Source: an uncultured Flavobacteriaceae bacterium (GTDB lineage Bacteria; Bacteroidota; Bacteroidia; Flavobacteriales; Flavobacteriaceae). From it: DNA of 64,000 nucleotides. The translations under genes were made by a program, and so were the position numbers. The notes below the pieces were generated by a model. That model had not been told where the DNA came from. It saw only the letters and a program-made list of their open reading frames with translations, and made no database searches. The stretch is taken from assembly GCA_947494695.1 (NCBI GenBank), contig CANLWB010000003.1, positions 472,750-536,749 on the forward strand. Direction: 5' to 3'. This document shows, in pieces, positions 62,083 to 64,000 of this stretch (the first letter of the stretch is position 1; each line of letters begins with the position of its first letter).

Positions 62083-63849
62083 ATGTCAACATTTAGAACC
62101 TTTCTAATATTAACCATTTCTCTATTATTTATGGGTTGTAAACCCAAAGAAAAACAAACCCCACAAAAAAAGGCTAATAAACCTAATGTAGTGCTTATAT
62201 TAATTGATGATTTAAGTCATTTAGGAGTTTCCTCCTATGGGGCCAATCGGGTGTCCTCAAATAAAGGGTTGTTTAAAAATGTGACTTATGAAACACCTCA
62301 AATCGATCAATTGATCAATGAAGGCATACGGTTTAACAGTGCTCATGCTTATCCCTTATGTGAGAATACAAGAATTGCATTAATGTCTGGGAAACACAAT
62401 TCTAGAAACTTTTTACGTTGTAAATCGCAGCATGCGTCAGATGTTACTTTTGGTGATTTGTTTAAGAAAAATGGGTACGCCACGGGAATGTTTGGAAAAT
62501 GGAAACAAACACGTGGTACTAAAGAAATTCATGGTAAAGATTACATTTTCGAATTTGGTTGGGACGAATTTACCTGTTTTGATGTGATTACTGAAGGGCA
62601 GCGTTTTATAAATCCGAATTTAGTCGTTAACGGTAACGTTATGGACTACAAAGGCAGAACGGACTTAGATCCTGAAACTGGTCGTCGTTGGTACGGACCT
62701 GATATCTGCAACAGAGATGCTTTAAAATTCATTGATAAGAATAAAGATAAACCATTTTTCTTGTACTACCCCATGTTATTAGTGCATGATGATCACAAAC
62801 CCACACCAGACACCAAACCCAATAGCCTATTTGATAATTTTGATGAAGCCAATCATAATCGGGATGGACATACCGGAGATGACCAAAAATACTTCCCCGA
62901 TATGGTCACTTATATGGATAAACTCATTGGTAATATTGTTGATAAATTAGATGAGCATCATTTAAGAGAAAACACCTTAATTATAGTTATGGGTGATAAT
63001 GGTACCAAAGAATCGTTTACTCATGTTTGGCCTAATGACAGTATCTACCCGGCAAGAAAGGGAGGGACCGCAGATAATGGCACCCATGTTCCACTAGTTC
63101 TTAGTCAACCCGGTACGCTTAAGGCCAATTCTCAATACGATGGACTTGTGGATCTCGTCGATATTCTTCCAACTATTTGTGATGCCTCTGGTATAGAAAT
63201 TCCGAGAAAAGATGACATAGACGGCATTAGTTTTTGGAACACATTGAAAGACGAAAAACAATCACATCGCGATATTATATACGCGTGGTATAATGGTAAC
63301 GAACCTTATACAGATGAATCAAAACTGTTAAGATATGCTTTCAATAAGGACTTTAAATTTTATGCACCTACCGAGGAATTCCCAAATGGTAGATTCTTTG
63401 ACTTAAGAACCGATCCCCTGGAAAGAGAAGGTAGCTTTCATTTGAAACGAAGATTTGGAGTACTTCTTTATAGCGGCCTTGATCTTAATAGCCTTAGAGA
63501 TGAACAGAAAACCGCCTATTTAGCTTTAAAAACAGAAATTGAAAACCGCAACTACGTACCGGTAACTCAATTAAAAATATCGGGAAACGCACATATGGAA
63601 GTCGGGACAAAAACTCAGTTAAATCATGAGATAAACCCAAAAAATGCTACCAGAAATAACGTGATTTGGCATTCCAGCAATCCGGAAATAGCTTCTATAG
63701 ATAAATTTGGTGTTGTAAATGCCAAAAAGAAAGGACAGGTGACCATTGAATTATATTCTTGGGATGATGCCTATCCAGTTTCTGCAAACGAACCTATAAC
63801 ATTTAAAAAGGACGGTATAAAAGGGGCATTAGATATTCAAATTGAATAA
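62083..63849 (+). CDS. Sulfatase-like lipoprotein with C-terminal Big_2 domain
   Basis: A 588-aa lipoprotein (Cys19 in LLFMGC). The sulfatase alkaline-phosphatase fold is clear: LILIDDLSHLG (Asp42/43), YPLCENTRIALMSGK (Cys93, where formylglycine forms), FGKWKQTRG, LLVHDDHKPTPD and MGDNGTKESF. The formylglycine motif reads C-E-N-T-R, lacking the Pro/Ala of the usual C-x-P/A-x-R, and the GKWH His is replaced by Lys. A Big_2 (Ig-like) domain forms the last 85 residues (VTQLKISGNAHMEVGTKTQL, in part). Substrate is unknown; marine relatives act on sulfated glycans. Activity should be treated as unproven. Confidence 0.85.
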   Translation: MSTFRTFLILTISLLFMGCKPKEKQTPQKKANKPNVVLILIDDLSHLGVSSYGANRVSSNKGLFKNVTYETPQIDQLINEGIRFNSAHAYPLCENTRIALMSGKHNSRNFLRCKSQHASDVTFGDLFKKNGYATGMFGKWKQTRGTKEIHGKDYIFEFGWDEFTCFDVITEGQRFINPNLVVNGNVMDYKGRTDLDPETGRRWYGPDICNRDALKFIDKNKDKPFFLYYPMLLVHDDHKPTPDTKPNSLFDNFDEANHNRDGHTGDDQKYFPDMVTYMDKLIGNIVDKLDEHHLRENTLIIVMGDNGTKESFTHVWPNDSIYPARKGGTADNGTHVPLVLSQPGTLKANSQYDGLVDLVDILPTICDASGIEIPRKDDIDGISFWNTLKDEKQSHRDIIYAWYNGNEPYTDESKLLRYAFNKDFKFYAPTEEFPNGRFFDLRTDPLEREGSFHLKRRFGVLLYSGLDLNSLRDEQKTAYLALKTEIENRNYVPVTQLKISGNAHMEVGTKTQLNHEINPKNATRNNVIWHSSNPEIASIDKFGVVNAKKKGQVTIELYSWDDAYPVSANEPITFKKDGIKGALDIQIE

Positions 63850-63930
63850 CGGTAAGTAAAGCGACTTGAATAGCGTAAAGTTATTTTAAATGTTACGGGC
63901 AATAACCGTATTAGCACTCTCTTTCTTGTG

Positions 63931-63951
63931 ATCCCGCTTCAGGAGCGGGAT
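63931..63951. repeat. Intergenic GC-rich palindrome near right edge
   Basis: ATCCCGCT, 5-nt loop, AGCGGGAT: perfect 8-bp stem in an otherwise AT-rich region, followed by a weaker TTTTCC/GGAAAA dyad at 63968-63984. The first hairpin resembles small GC-rich intergenic palindromes of Flavobacteriaceae. It could also work as a terminator with no T-run. Confidence 0.5.
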
Positions 63952-64000
63952 AAGCGATTCACACACGTTTTCCGAAAAGGAAAAAGTGGTTCCTGACGTC

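Noticed and set aside
1..64000. tRNA, rRNA, CRISPR array, insertion sequence or prophage genes
   Set aside because: Reading the intergenic regions I found no T-loop motif in a cloverleaf setting, no regularly spaced direct repeats and no transposase, integrase or phage proteins.

Overview
The window is a chromosomal segment from a member of the Bacteroidota, almost certainly a (probably marine) Flavobacteriaceae. The evidence is AT-rich DNA, SusC/FecA-like TonB receptors with a CarboxypepD_reg front end, type IX secretion (T9SS) C-terminal sorting domains, LytS/LytTR and 2TM-domain modules, imelysin/DUF4856/HTTM genes, promoters of the TTTG-N17/19-TAnnTTTG type, and near absence of Shine-Dalgarno sequences. 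There is no sign of phage, plasmid, insertion sequence, CRISPR, rRNA or tRNA. I count 48 protein genes, one of them cut by the left edge.

Layout. 1-1686: 5' part of acnB (minus). 1982-6167: a membrane acyltransferase and an HTTM/DoxX-like membrane protein (minus), facing a probable PHM-like copper protein that overlaps a Sco copper chaperone (plus). 6371-11567: minus-strand envelope-biogenesis operon of three parvulin/SurA-like proteins ending in a MoxR ATPase. 11704-15495: plus-strand insert with a small conserved protein, an octaheme c-type cytochrome with TPRs, and an MFS transporter. 15546-17018: guaB. 17082-24588: minus-strand iron-acquisition block (DUF4856 lipoprotein, imelysin-like lipoprotein, HTTM membrane protein, FecA-like TonB receptor, haem-binding monohaem protein, secreted unknown) with a well-formed promoter flanked by two similar dyads. 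24755-31123: HMG-CoA-lyase-like enzyme, two secreted T9SS substrates (spondin domain; M43 metalloprotease), pyrD, pepT.

31545-34411 holds two ECF sigma modules, one with an RskA-like anti-sigma factor and one with a small WLWNWLMP-type membrane protein. 34567-37168: DUF4331 split into two adjacent exported proteins plus a TPR lipoprotein. 37252-41008: LETM1-related protein, Crp/Fnr regulator, AhpD-like protein and lpxD, followed by two very clean terminators. 41607-45075: LytS-type kinase with a C-terminal 2TM domain, two free 2TM proteins and a LytTR regulator. 45352-51936: TonB, M48 peptidase-TerB fusion, TonB receptor, type II NADH dehydrogenase. 52218-56227: a third ECF sigma module, an RluE-type pseudouridine synthase and topoisomerase III. 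56692-63849: fibrinogen-domain protein, GNAT and BKACE pair, acyltransferase, NUDIX hydrolase, cyclophilin lipoprotein, and a sulfatase-Big_2 protein with an atypical active-site motif.

The most attractive multi-gene leads are the iron block with an HTTM enzyme-like membrane protein and staged terminators (18-25 kb), the PHM-like/Sco copper pair (4.4-6.2 kb), the split DUF4331/TPR operon (34.6-37.2 kb), the kinase-2TM fusion beside free 2TM paralogues (42-44 kb), and the sulfatase-like protein whose formylglycine motif is CENTR. All function calls come from reading motifs; no database search was run.
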